Of a stretch of DNA of 51,479 bases, positions 1 through 6,952 are shown one piece after another. How positions within the stretch are numbered: the first letter of the stretch is position 1; every line of letters starts with the position of its first letter. This DNA is from a virus: the IMG/VR virus record IMGVR_UViG_3300030110_003917, positions 1-51,479 of that record; one strand, 5' to 3'. The notes under the pieces were generated by a model. It saw nothing but the letters and a program-made list of their open reading frames with translations, had not been told where the DNA came from and made no database searches. The position numbers were made by a program, and so were the translations under genes.

Positions 1-264
1 ATAAATATTGATACAGTTTCTAGTATGACAGAAGGAACATTTGTATTACTAAATACTAATGTACAATGCTTCACAACTAATGAATCAAATTGGGATTTAG
101 TAAAAGGTAGCGTGGTAGGAAATAAACTAACCATTGAATCTCAAAATGCATCATCAACAGCAACAATATCTTGGATGGTAGTTGGTGAAAGACAAGATCA
201 GCATATGAAAGATACTGATTGGACAGATAGTGATGGTAAGGTGATTGTAGAACCTGAGAAGTAA
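1..264 (+). CDS. 3' end of a tail-fibre-like protein (5' truncated)
   Basis: The reading frame is open from base 1, so the gene begins upstream of the window; the ATG at 25 is internal in my reading. The visible 87 residues are rich in Ser, Thr, Asn and Val, look like beta structure, and end in WTDSDGKVIVEPEK. Endings of this kind, an SWMVVGERQD segment followed by a VIVEPE tail, are familiar to me from receptor-binding and fibre proteins of marine phages; that is memory, not a search. It is followed by a hairpin and another small virion-type gene. The open fibre gene at the far end of the window suggests this is the end of the same gene or of a neighbouring one. Confidence 0.6.
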   Translation: MNIDTVSSMTEGTFVLLNTNVQCFTTNESNWDLVKGSVVGNKLTIESQNASSTATISWMVVGERQDQHMKDTDWTDSDGKVIVEPEK

Positions 265-290
265 AATACACGATAAAGGTGTAATAAGAT

Positions 291-322
291 ATTTAGCTGG
301 CAACAGCTAATTTGTTTAACAT
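291..322 (+). terminator. Hairpin with GCAA tetraloop after fibre gene end
   Basis: Bases 293-299 and 304-310 form a perfect 7-bp stem (TTAGCTG/CAGCTAA) closed by a GCAA loop, followed by a T-rich but interrupted tract. It lies between the end of the fibre-like gene and the start of the next gene at 338. It could be a weak terminator or a 5' leader hairpin for the next gene; the broken U-tract makes termination uncertain. Confidence 0.5.
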
Positions 323-337
323 TTTAAATTTAAAAAC

Positions 338-709
338 ATGGCACTAAAAGGAGCATATGATTATAAAGGTATCGCAGTAAGTGATGCGTATGTAAAAATT
401 ACTAGCGTGAATTGGAGTTGCAATAGCAATTCTGAAAGTTACGTTAAAACTGCCGCCGTGTTCAATTCTGATGGTACAATTAAAACCCCTCAAGTAGACG
501 ATACTAGATGGGTAGAAACTACAGTTGGAAATTGGCACGCAAATGTTTATAAAGATAAAGCAGCTAGAGATGCAAATCCTAACGACCATATCTGTTCAGT
601 CAGTGGGTCTTTTGATATGGACTTAAAAGATAGCGCAAAAAACCCTGTAAAACAGGCTTACGTTGCGGCTAAAGCTGTGGATACTTATAAAGGCATGGCA
701 GACGCTTAA
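338..709 (+). CDS. Conserved small phage protein, probably virion or tail associated
   Basis: This is a 123-residue protein starting MALKGAYDYKGIAVSDAYVK. It has alternating polar and aromatic residues typical of a small beta-rich structural protein, with no signal peptide or membrane segment. Similar short proteins sit next to fibre genes in uncultured marine phages, which is my basis for suggesting a virion role. The ATG is preceded by an A-rich stretch and no Shine-Dalgarno sequence, as is usual in Bacteroidota. It lies five bases before the next gene, so they are probably co-transcribed. The function is not established. Confidence 0.6.
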   Translation: MALKGAYDYKGIAVSDAYVKITSVNWSCNSNSESYVKTAAVFNSDGTIKTPQVDDTRWVETTVGNWHANVYKDKAARDANPNDHICSVSGSFDMDLKDSAKNPVKQAYVAAKAVDTYKGMADA

Positions 710-714
710 TAATT

Positions 715-1002
715 ATGAATAAATCTGAAAAAGATAATTTAAAATTAATCGAGTATCAGGTTCAACAAATTATGAACTCTATTACAAAGATGGAGATATC
801 TAACGAAAAAGCTCATTCTGATGTAAAGAATGATTTGAGGTTTATTAAAAATAATTTGTTTGATCCCAAGGAAGGTCTATGGACCGAGGTCAAACAAAAT
901 ACTTCTTTTCGTAAAAATACAGTCAAGTGGCGTGGCGCAATGGGATTAGGTGTCTTCTCTTTAATAGGTAAGTTTATATACGATTCATTTACTAAAAATT
1001 AA
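715..1002 (+). CDS. Coiled-coil protein with C-terminal membrane segment (XhlA-like topology)
   Basis: This is a 95-residue protein. Residues 1-60 are charged and heptad-like, so probably a coiled coil. A hydrophobic stretch near residues 77-90 (MGLGVFSLIGKFIY) is a likely C-terminal transmembrane anchor. This topology resembles XhlA-type haemolysin or holin-accessory proteins and other small phage membrane proteins. It follows a virion-type gene and precedes the cluster with a holin-like protein, so a lysis-related or membrane-anchoring role is plausible but unproven. Confidence 0.55.
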   Translation: MNKSEKDNLKLIEYQVQQIMNSITKMEISNEKAHSDVKNDLRFIKNNLFDPKEGLWTEVKQNTSFRKNTVKWRGAMGLGVFSLIGKFIYDSFTKN

Positions 1003-1085
1003 CATTACTGTTATATTATTTTATATATAGTGTATTATTTATAATAATTTATTATTTTTACGTATTAAATTATTAATACACTTAG

Positions 1086-1118
1086 CCGACAGGTCGAAAG
1101 ATTACGTCGGTTTTTTTT
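1086..1118 (+). terminator. U-tract hairpin upstream of the gene at 1136
   Basis: CCGAC (1086-1090) pairs with GTCGG (1106-1110) and is followed by eight Ts. It ends the gene block at 715-1002 and lies 17 bases before the next ATG. The 83 bases before it are almost pure A+T. It belongs to a family of similar hairpins placed just before late-gene starts in this genome. Confidence 0.65.
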
Positions 1119-1135
1119 ATATAAAATTTTAGAAT

Positions 1136-1540
1136 ATGTTTAAAACAAATAAATTAAAAATTGCTGAGATTGATAGCATTGGTCAAGGCTTATTATTATT
1201 AAAAAATGCTATAGATAAGAACGGTGGAGCAAACGCCAAATTATCTTATAAGGTTGCTAGGTTTAATCAAAAGATTGGAGACGTAATAACCACAGTACAA
1301 GAACAACGTAACGAGTTGGTTAAAAAATACGGAACAGAAGGTGAAGAAGGAAGCGTGCAAATAGACCCTAAAGACGAAAAAAAAATGAAGGGTTTCATGA
1401 AAGAATTTAACACTCTTCTATTAGAAGAAGAAGAAGTTGAGGTGCTAGACGGTAAAATCAATGTATCAGAGTTTGGTGAAATTAATATACCTATAGAGGT
1501 TTTTGACAGACTAGGTGACTTCATTGATGGAGAAAAGTAA
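1136..1540 (+). CDS. DUF1617-like phage protein
   Basis: This is a 134-residue protein with KLSYKVARFNQKI near residues 35-47, QEQRNELVKKYG around 56-67, and an acidic, helical C-terminal half (FMKEFNTLLLEEEEVEV then INIPIEVFDRLGDF). This is the pattern I associate with DUF1617, a phage family of unknown function. No membrane segment or catalytic motif is visible. It is the first gene after a hairpin and is followed, with a 14-base overlap, by a membrane protein, so it opens the lysis-like cluster. The family call is by motif memory, not by search. Confidence 0.55.
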   Translation: MFKTNKLKIAEIDSIGQGLLLLKNAIDKNGGANAKLSYKVARFNQKIGDVITTVQEQRNELVKKYGTEGEEGSVQIDPKDEKKMKGFMKEFNTLLLEEEEVEVLDGKINVSEFGEINIPIEVFDRLGDFIDGEK

Positions 1541-1841
1541 GATAGTAACGTGGTTCAATAAAAGAAGAGTGGGTGGTATATTTTTTATATCACTCTCTAT
1601 TCTGTTGTCTTTTTTGTATTTAGAAGATATTGTTAAAGTTGCTGTTTTAGGATTAGTAAAGTTTGTATTAACATTTACAATAACCTTTTTTACTCTTAAA
1701 TACATGTTCAATGATTATTACAAGTGTTTGTTTGTAGATGAATGTGAAAATACTCTATTAACACCAGCATACAGGAAAAGTTCTTTGTTGACTTTTTATG
1801 TGATACTTGTAACCTGTGCAATAATTATATCAATAATATGA
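1527..1841 (+). CDS. Holin-like protein with three membrane segments
   Basis: The gene encodes 104 residues from the ATG at 1527; an in-frame ATG at 1515 would lengthen the overlap with the previous gene. Three hydrophobic segments are visible, near residues 15-31, 36-57 and 83-102, separated by a short charged loop with CLFVDECEN. Small size, three membrane segments and a position immediately before a DUF5675 protein (ATGA overlap) suggest a holin. No family signature is recognised, so the call rests on topology and context. Confidence 0.5.
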   Translation: MEKSKIVTWFNKRRVGGIFFISLSILLSFLYLEDIVKVAVLGLVKFVLTFTITFFTLKYMFNDYYKCLFVDECENTLLTPAYRKSSLLTFYVILVTCAIIISII

Positions 1842-2338
1842 ACTTAGAGGTTTTAAGATTTAGTAGTGGGGAAACAGATACGTTAGGATTAATGTTTGAT
1901 GTGTCTGGTGGGAACAGAAATTTTTTATGTTATACCTTAGAAGATGAGTATAGAGGTTATGATAAAGAAGATAAGGTGTATGGAGCTACTAGAATACCCA
2001 AAGGAACATACCAGATAAAATTCAGAAAAGAAGGAGGATACAATCAGAGATATAAAAACAAATTTGGTTCTGAGCATAAGGGCATGCTTCATATAACTGA
2101 AGTTCCAAATTTTGAATACATATTAATACACATAGGTAACTATGCAAATGAAGAAGAAAAAGATGATACACACGGATGTTTATTAGTAGGTTCTTCTCAG
2201 AACACTAATATAGTTGGTGCTGGTAGTCTTTCTAAATCAACTCATGCTTATAAAAAGCTATACAAGTATATAACCACTTCATTAGAAAATAAAGAAAAAG
2301 TATTTATTACATATACTGATTTTGATAAAGTAGAGTAG
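1838..2338 (+). CDS. DUF5675 family protein, candidate cell-wall enzyme
   Basis: This is a 166-residue protein with TRIPKGTYQIKFR near 51-63, HIGN at 98-101 and DTHGCLLVG at 110-118. These motifs match DUF5675, common in phages of Bacteroidota. The H...GN...D-x-x-GC arrangement resembles the active-site layout of L,D-transpeptidase (YkuD)-like folds, so a peptidoglycan-directed activity with Cys114 as nucleophile is a reasonable inference. Placement straight after a holin-like gene supports a lysis role. No signal peptide is present, so export would need a holin. Confidence 0.65.
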   Translation: MNLEVLRFSSGETDTLGLMFDVSGGNRNFLCYTLEDEYRGYDKEDKVYGATRIPKGTYQIKFRKEGGYNQRYKNKFGSEHKGMLHITEVPNFEYILIHIGNYANEEEKDDTHGCLLVGSSQNTNIVGAGSLSKSTHAYKKLYKYITTSLENKEKVFITYTDFDKVE

Positions 2339-2340
2339 TT

Positions 2341-3600
2341 ATGATAATTCCTGGCAAAGAAGAAATAAAAGAGAACATCCAGGAATACTTTGATAAGAAG
2401 GGGCAATGCAAACTAACAATGTCAAAACTTAGAATTAAAGTTTTGAAGTTATGTGAGTATTCCAAAGAAGAGTATTCCATAGTAAACGCAACATTAAGAA
2501 AAATTCTATTAGAAATTATAAATGATTTTGAGGTAGAGAAAGAAGACAAGGTAGAGGAAATGCCTTTGCATCAACAAGAAAAATACGACAGAAAAGTATT
2601 TCGTTTAAAAAATAAACTAAGAGAGTTAAGGCGACTACATAACTACACGCTAAAAAGTTTAGATATGGCTGAGAGACGTTTTGAAACTTTAGTTAACATA
2701 AAAGATGAGGGAGATAGTTTTGATTATGAGTACGAGGAATTAAAAAAGAAAAATCCAGTAATACCATTAATACTATTAAGTGATTGGCATATAGAAGAAA
2801 AGGTTGATCCTTCTACAGTAAGTGGGTTAAATGAGTTTAATCCAGATATAGCAAAAAAAAGAGTAGAAGTGTGTTGGAAAAATATAATACACATAATTAA
2901 AAACATCAGACATTGGTGTACAGTAGACACTGTATTTATAAATCTGTGTGGAGACTTCATTACTGGCTATATACATGAGGAATTAGTTGAAGATAACTAT
3001 ATGTCGCCGACTGAGGCTACCATTCTAGCTAAAGAATTAATTCTTGGAGGATTAAGGCACTTAGAAGATCATGGTAATTTTAAAAAAATAATAGTGGTTT
3101 GTAACTACGGTAATCATGGAAGAACCACTAAAATGAGAAGACAATCTACTGGCTATAAAAATTCTTATGAGTGGATGATGTTTAAAGAAATACAGTCTTT
3201 ACTTAAAGATAATGAGTTATTTGAAGTTCAAGTGCCAAAAAGTTTAGTAAGCTACTATCGTTTAAAACTTAATACAAAAAAAGGAAAAAAAGATTTTGTT
3301 ATCAGAAATTTTCATGGTGATAATATAAGGTATGGTGGAGGTATCGGTGGTATATCTATCCCACTAAATAAAAAAATTCAGATAATGGATAAAACAGAGC
3401 CAGCAGATTTCAATATGCTTGGTCATTGGCACACATTTTTAGAGCCTACACCAAAAACATTAATCAACGGTTCTATAATAGGATATAATGCTTATGCTTA
3501 TAATCTAGGTTTACCATACGAACCTCCTTGTCAAGCATTAAAAGTTTTGGACTGTGAGAAAGGAATTACAACAACTAAATATCAAATTTTTGTAGAATGA
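2341..3600 (+). CDS. Calcineurin-like metallophosphoesterase
   Basis: This 419-residue protein carries the full metallophosphoesterase motif series in order: SDWH (D148, H150), CGD (D205), GNHGR (N258, H259), FHGD (H325) and GHWH (H362, H364). These residues bind a di-metal centre in the superfamily that includes Mre11/SbcD nucleases and phosphodiesterases. Residues 1-115 form a helical, charged N-terminal extension that could bind DNA or protein. Whether the substrate is DNA, a nucleotide or phosphoprotein cannot be decided here. It overlaps the next gene by ATGA, within one operon. Confidence 0.85.
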   Translation: MIIPGKEEIKENIQEYFDKKGQCKLTMSKLRIKVLKLCEYSKEEYSIVNATLRKILLEIINDFEVEKEDKVEEMPLHQQEKYDRKVFRLKNKLRELRRLHNYTLKSLDMAERRFETLVNIKDEGDSFDYEYEELKKKNPVIPLILLSDWHIEEKVDPSTVSGLNEFNPDIAKKRVEVCWKNIIHIIKNIRHWCTVDTVFINLCGDFITGYIHEELVEDNYMSPTEATILAKELILGGLRHLEDHGNFKKIIVVCNYGNHGRTTKMRRQSTGYKNSYEWMMFKEIQSLLKDNELFEVQVPKSLVSYYRLKLNTKKGKKDFVIRNFHGDNIRYGGGIGGISIPLNKKIQIMDKTEPADFNMLGHWHTFLEPTPKTLINGSIIGYNAYAYNLGLPYEPPCQALKVLDCEKGITTTKYQIFVE

Positions 3601-3848
3601 CGAAAGAAGAATTAACACAAGCGGAAACAAGAAAATTGTTTGGAAGATACTACACCTCTAAAGAGTGTAAGAAAAAAGTTGACCATATACTTTGGCAATG
3701 CGCTGTCATCAATGCAAATACTGGTATGGATTCTACAGAAGAGGAGCTGTTGATCGCCAAAAAAGAAAAAGATGTTCTTTATAATAAGATAAAAGAACTT
3801 GATCCTATTAAATATGAATCTTTAAAAGGTAGTTATGAAAGAGAGTGA
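3597..3848 (+). CDS. Small hypothetical helical protein
   Basis: This is an 83-residue charged protein, predicted mostly helical (QAETRKLFGRYYTSKECKKKVD, then EEELLIAKKEKDVLYNKIKELD). It starts in an ATGA overlap with the phosphoesterase gene and overlaps the next small gene by 14 bases, showing tight translational coupling. Two cysteines are not in a recognisable metal-binding pattern. I do not recognise the family. Confidence 0.6.
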   Translation: MTKEELTQAETRKLFGRYYTSKECKKKVDHILWQCAVINANTGMDSTEEELLIAKKEKDVLYNKIKELDPIKYESLKGSYERE

Positions 3849-3984
3849 TTATGATATGTTGAAAACATTAATGGACTCATTTAAGAAAGAATGTGAATTT
3901 TCTTATAATGAAGAACGTGCTGATATTTTTGGTCAGCTTCATGATGTTATACATAAATTTTTAAGTAGAAAAAATAGATTATGA
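3835..3984 (+). CDS. Small hypothetical protein, 49 residues
   Basis: A short ORF from ATG 3835 encodes an acidic helical peptide beginning MKESDYDMLKTLMDSFKKE. It overlaps the upstream gene by 14 bases and its stop overlaps the ATG of the next gene (ATGA), the same coupling style used throughout this operon. That context is the main reason to call it real. No motif is recognised. Confidence 0.55.
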   Translation: MKESDYDMLKTLMDSFKKECEFSYNEERADIFGQLHDVIHKFLSRKNRL

Positions 3985-4313
3985 ATCCAGTAGAAGAATG
4001 TAGAAAAAAAAACCCTAAGACTGTAAAAGAATTTGAGGGAATTCTTAATGAGATGTTAGAAACGTTTTGTAAGAAACAACTAGACTATGGTCCACAAAAC
4101 ATCACACTAGGTGGTAATTTAGATGAGGATGATGATAGAAACTTTGCTTTGGTAGGTTTGTGGATGAGAATGAACGATAAAATGCAAAGAATTAAAAACA
4201 TGGTCTTGACACAAAAGAAAGCTCAAAATGAGCCATTATCAGACTCATGGTTAGATTTATCTGTATATGCTATTATATGTAGGATAGTAGATAAAAAAAT
4301 CTGGGGAAAATAA
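3981..4313 (+). CDS. DUF1599 (nucleotide-modification-associated domain 1) protein
   Basis: This is a 110-residue protein with EMLETFCKKQLDYGPQNI (residues 24-41), GLWMRMNDKMQRIKN (59-73) and EPLSDSWLDLSVYAII (84-99). This motif series is typical of DUF1599, also called nucleotide modification associated domain 1 and found in phages. The family has been proposed to act near base-modification or nucleotide-pool enzymes; its biochemical role is not settled. No base hypermodification enzyme is recognisable elsewhere in the window, so the partner is unclear. It ends head-to-head with the integrase gene (stop at 4313, integrase stop at 4314). Confidence 0.75.
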   Translation: MNPVEECRKKNPKTVKEFEGILNEMLETFCKKQLDYGPQNITLGGNLDEDDDRNFALVGLWMRMNDKMQRIKNMVLTQKKAQNEPLSDSWLDLSVYAIICRIVDKKIWGK

Positions 4314-5501
4314 TTAAGAGAATAGTTTACTTACAGATAAGGCTAAGTCTTTATCCTCCCATCCTATATACATACGTGTAGTCTCTTCATTTTTATGACC
4401 ATAAATTTGAGATAGTTTATTTATGTTTCCATCAGATTCCATAAAATACCTACCAAAAGATTTACGAGCAGTATGAGTAGTAACTATCTCGTATAGCTTT
4501 TTAGTTTGTTTTGTTGGCTTATTAAAAGAATATTTTATGATTTCTATCTCCCTGTCTAACTCAGCTCTCTCACATAATCTTTTAATAATTTTATTTACTG
4601 ATTTTCTAGACACAATAGGCATGTAATTATTTGCTTTAAGTAATGTGTATGCTAATGTGTGAATGGGTATGTTTAAAAAATTACCAGTCTTCTGCCTATC
4701 TATTTTAATAAATGTTATTCCGTCTTTTCTAAAGATATGTTTTTTTCTGATGTTTCTAACTTCTGTAAATCCAAATCCTGTATATGCTTGAAATAAGAAA
4801 AAATGTAAAGTGTTTTTTTCTTCAACACTTTTTGTCTCTACCTCTGAAAGTGTTTTTAATTCTTCTTTAGTAAGCCAAAAAGGTATTTTACTTCGTTGTT
4901 TTGTGAGAAATTCAAACTCAAATCTTTTAAATGGTAAACCTTCTAATATTCCTTTTTTAATATAAATTTTAAGTTCACTAGAAATTTTTTTTATATAGTT
5001 ATCTGAGTATTTATTTTCTGACATTCCCATACATTCTTGGAAGTCATACCAAAATTTACTATCTACGTTAGCTATTTTTATATCAGGAGAACAATTATTT
5101 AAATGCAGTTCAAGCATCTTAACCCTTCTCCATGTTCCCTTAGAAACAAGTTTTTTTCTTTTTTCTTTATAGTAATTAATCCATTCTTTAAGAGTTGTGA
5201 AGTTTGTGGTTTTCTCTATTCTATCTTTAAGGCCAGTTAAAAAGTAAAACTCATTTTTAAACTCTTCTGATGTAGGGTAGTGTATGTTTTTATTTACAAG
5301 ATTTACAACAGTCTCGTTTAACTTGTTTTTATAGTAAGTAAGTATTTTGTTTTTTTCTTCGTCTCTTACGGTATATGTTTTAGAATTCCATAGGCTTTTA
5401 GAAATCTTAACTCCAGTTGAAATTTTAATTTCTTTATCCTCACAACTAATAATCATAGTAATTAGAGATCTATTTTTTACATAAGAAAACCAATATTTCA
5501 T
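4314..5501 (-). CDS. int: Tyrosine-type site-specific integrase
   Basis: This 395-residue protein has an N-terminal arm-binding region (1-90), a SAM-like core-binding domain (about 100-190) and a catalytic domain. Visible catalytic residues are K271, H343-x-x-R346 (HTARKSF), H369 (YGHK) and Y378 (the RMYIGWED segment). At the usual first-arginine position (TGxR) the sequence reads TGFGFTEVRN, with Gly244 instead of Arg. A similar loss is known in IntDOT of the Bacteroides element CTnDOT, so this is probably a lineage trait, not inactivation. It should catalyse phage integration and, with a helper, excision. The adjacent upstream region carries candidate arm and core sites. Confidence 0.9.
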   Translation of the reverse strand: MKYWFSYVKNRSLITMIISCEDKEIKISTGVKISKSLWNSKTYTVRDEEKNKILTYYKNKLNETVVNLVNKNIHYPTSEEFKNEFYFLTGLKDRIEKTTNFTTLKEWINYYKEKRKKLVSKGTWRRVKMLELHLNNCSPDIKIANVDSKFWYDFQECMGMSENKYSDNYIKKISSELKIYIKKGILEGLPFKRFEFEFLTKQRSKIPFWLTKEELKTLSEVETKSVEEKNTLHFFLFQAYTGFGFTEVRNIRKKHIFRKDGITFIKIDRQKTGNFLNIPIHTLAYTLLKANNYMPIVSRKSVNKIIKRLCERAELDREIEIIKYSFNKPTKQTKKLYEIVTTHTARKSFGRYFMESDGNINKLSQIYGHKNEETTRMYIGWEDKDLALSVSKLFS

Positions 5502-5504
5502 TTT

Positions 5505-5523
5505 GTTCAGTGATACGTTCAGT
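5505..5523 (+). repeat. Candidate integrase arm site, copy 1 (two GTTCAGT half-sites)
   Basis: GTTCAGTGATACGTTCAGT lies four bases upstream of the integrase start codon. It contains two direct GTTCAGT heptamers 12 bases apart start-to-start. A near-identical copy, 18 of 19 bases, lies at 5719-5737 in the same orientation. Paired short direct repeats flanking a core region are typical of arm-type integrase sites; autoregulation of int is also possible. Confidence 0.6.
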
Positions 5524-5654
5524 AAACAGTGTTATATTTATGTATATAAATGTTATTTATTATTTATAAATATTATTAAATATTGTTAAATATCACTAAA
5601 TAAACAACATTTATATATAAAAACTAAGAAATTGATATGATTTATAAAGAAATA

Positions 5655-5677
5655 AGCGGGATGGACGGGACTCGGAC
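5655..5677 (+). other. Candidate attP core resembling a tRNA 3' end
   Basis: In an otherwise AT-only intergenic region there is a G+C-rich segment. Read on the minus strand, it gives the 3' side of a T-loop (GAGTC), the 3' strand of a T-stem and an acceptor strand ATCCCGC. Phage integrases commonly use tRNA 3' ends as attB, so this is a good candidate core. Only about 20 bases resemble a tRNA, no complete tRNA is present, and I cannot assign the isotype. The position between the two arm-like repeats supports the call. Confidence 0.5.
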
Positions 5678-5718
5678 TTTGTGCGATTCCAGTCAGTATA
5701 GGGTGATTTTTATTTATT

Positions 5719-5737
5719 GTTCAGTTATACGTTCAGT
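5719..5737 (+). repeat. Candidate integrase arm site, copy 2 (two GTTCAGT half-sites)
   Basis: GTTCAGTTATACGTTCAGT differs from the copy at 5505-5523 at one base and has the same orientation. It abuts the 3' end of the repressor gene (stop at 5740). Together the copies bracket a 195-base AT-rich region holding the tRNA-like core, the layout expected of an attP. Confidence 0.6.
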
Positions 5738-5739
5738 GA

Positions 5740-6483
5740 TTAAGACAATTTAGTTATAGATTTTATTTCAGTAGATAAAGTTTTAACGCTTGACTTTAAC
5801 GCTTCTATTTCGTCCATAAAGTGAGTTGCTTTATTATCTGTGTCATAAGAAACAAAAGCAGATACTTCAAAAATGCTTTTAATGTTTTTTGTTTCTACAG
5901 GACTTGCTTTTCTGTAAGCATATATGTCATCTGAAAATATTTCTATTTCGTTTACAACTTTATCTAAAGTTCTGCCTAAATGAATCTGCCCAAATTTATC
6001 AAAGCATAATACAATAGTATCTGGTTTTATACTAAGAATATCCAGATCGTATATTTTATGAACTATAAGGCTGTCTCCCATGTTTAAAGTAGGGCGCATG
6101 TTATTTAATACATTATGCCAATGAAAATATTCTACATTTCTATTTAATTTTTTAGCAGGACATTGTATAAGTACACCGTTATTATCTACATCTCCTTCTG
6201 TAGTTAATGGCTTTACCACAAGGTCTTGTTTAAAATCATCAGCATCTATTTTTGTTATAGGATCATCTAACAAAGACTCGTTTACTATAGTTCCTACTGG
6301 TCTTAATACAAGATTAGCTATTGCTTGAGCAAATATGATAGAATCTATATTTTCTCTAGAGAGTGTTCTAGATACTACCTCTTGAAATTTAGGTTTACCG
6401 TCCAGTTTAGACCATTCTTGTGCAAGGTCTTTTTGTGTGATTTTATATTGTTTCATCACGTTTCTGATAAAAGTGGATTTCAT
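5740..6483 (-). CDS. S24/LexA-like phage repressor with degenerate protease site
   Basis: This is a 247-residue protein. Residues 1-70 hold a likely DNA-binding region (KQYKITQKDLAQEW..., then a second helix pair). The C-terminal part shows the S24 signature NNMRPTLNMGDSLIV (127-141), where GDSMxPT is usual; the catalytic Ser position is Asn128. A DNA-damage-cleavable repressor needs that Ser and a downstream Lys, and the region LGRTL lacks a clear Lys. The residues after 225 look like a short coiled coil. It is divergent from the early operon, so it is the best candidate for the lysogeny repressor, possibly controlled other than by self-cleavage. Confidence 0.75.
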   Translation of the reverse strand: MKSTFIRNVMKQYKITQKDLAQEWSKLDGKPKFQEVVSRTLSRENIDSIIFAQAIANLVLRPVGTIVNESLLDDPITKIDADDFKQDLVVKPLTTEGDVDNNGVLIQCPAKKLNRNVEYFHWHNVLNNMRPTLNMGDSLIVHKIYDLDILSIKPDTIVLCFDKFGQIHLGRTLDKVVNEIEIFSDDIYAYRKASPVETKNIKSIFEVSAFVSYDTDNKATHFMDEIEALKSSVKTLSTEIKSITKLS

Positions 6484-6525
6484 AATACTTTATTATTTAG
6501 CGAATAAAAATTTTAATATAGCAAT

Positions 6526-6599
6526 TTATCATAAAAAAAACAAATTATAATAAATTTTAACAAATTATGATATAATATGATAATTTTTATATACTTTTG
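6526..6599 (+). promoter_or_regulatory. Operator/promoter region between repressor and early operon
   Basis: The divergent intergenic region holds an inverted pair TTATCAT (6526-6532) and ATGATAA (6577-6583), and a direct pair CAAATTATAAT (6541-6551) and CAAATTATGAT (6561-6571) spaced exactly 20 bases, about two helix turns. Downstream is TACTTTTG (6592-6599), matching the Bacteroidota -7 consensus TAnnTTTG for rightward transcription; no clear -33 TTG is seen. These are candidate repressor operators overlapping the early promoter. Confidence 0.5.
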
Positions 6600-6648
6600 T
6601 TTTCGTATAGTAATTTTAATGATCAATTTGATATAAACACAAAAGAAA

Positions 6649-6933
6649 ATGCAGAAAGAAAAAAACCATAGAGTTCTAATAAAATTTCTTATAGACAATA
6701 AAAGATATTGGTCTTATAGTGATTTTCAAAAAATAATGACCAATCAAAACGCTAATAATACTAAATATAAAATTACCCAGTTGAAATATAATTTATTGAA
6801 TGGGAAAATAACAGATAGCTTATTTATTAAATATAATAAGCAAATTCTTAATCTGTGTAAGATAGTAACAAAGAGACTTGATGATGAAAAAGAGATACTA
6901 AAAAGTATCAAAAAGTATCAGACAGTAAATTAA
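6649..6933 (+). CDS. First early gene: small basic helical protein, unknown
   Basis: This 94-residue Lys-rich, mostly helical protein is the first gene of the rightward early operon, divergent from the repressor. Position suggests a Cro-like or excision-control function, but the sequence (KFLIDNKRYWSYSDFQKIMTNQN...) shows no HTH I can identify with confidence. Residues 20-60 could form a winged or helical DNA-binding unit. A reverse-strand ORF over its start is a shadow. Confidence 0.5.
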   Translation: MQKEKNHRVLIKFLIDNKRYWSYSDFQKIMTNQNANNTKYKITQLKYNLLNGKITDSLFIKYNKQILNLCKIVTKRLDDEKEILKSIKKYQTVN

Positions 6934-6940
6934 TTTAAAT

Positions 6941-6950
6941 AAGTATAATA
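6941..6950 (+). promoter_or_regulatory. Start-proximal AAGTATAATA motif before the ERF gene
   Basis: AAGTATAATA ends two bases before the ATG of the ERF gene. The same decamer occurs just before two minus-strand start codons (12392-12401, two bases before ATG; 13404-13413, abutting ATG). No Shine-Dalgarno is present at these three sites, so it may be an A/U-rich translation-initiation element. Because it contains TATAAT, a promoter giving nearly leaderless mRNA is an alternative. Confidence 0.4.
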
Positions 6951-6952
6951 GA

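Noticed and set aside
5655-5700. A functional tRNA gene near the integrase
   Set aside because: Only the T-arm 3' side and acceptor strand can be recognised; no D-arm, anticodon arm or 5' acceptor strand is present.
6513-6698. 61-residue minus-strand ORF over the early operator
   Set aside because: It is low-complexity Ile/Lys/Phe sequence produced by AT-rich DNA, overlaps the likely operator and the early gene start, and has no initiation context.
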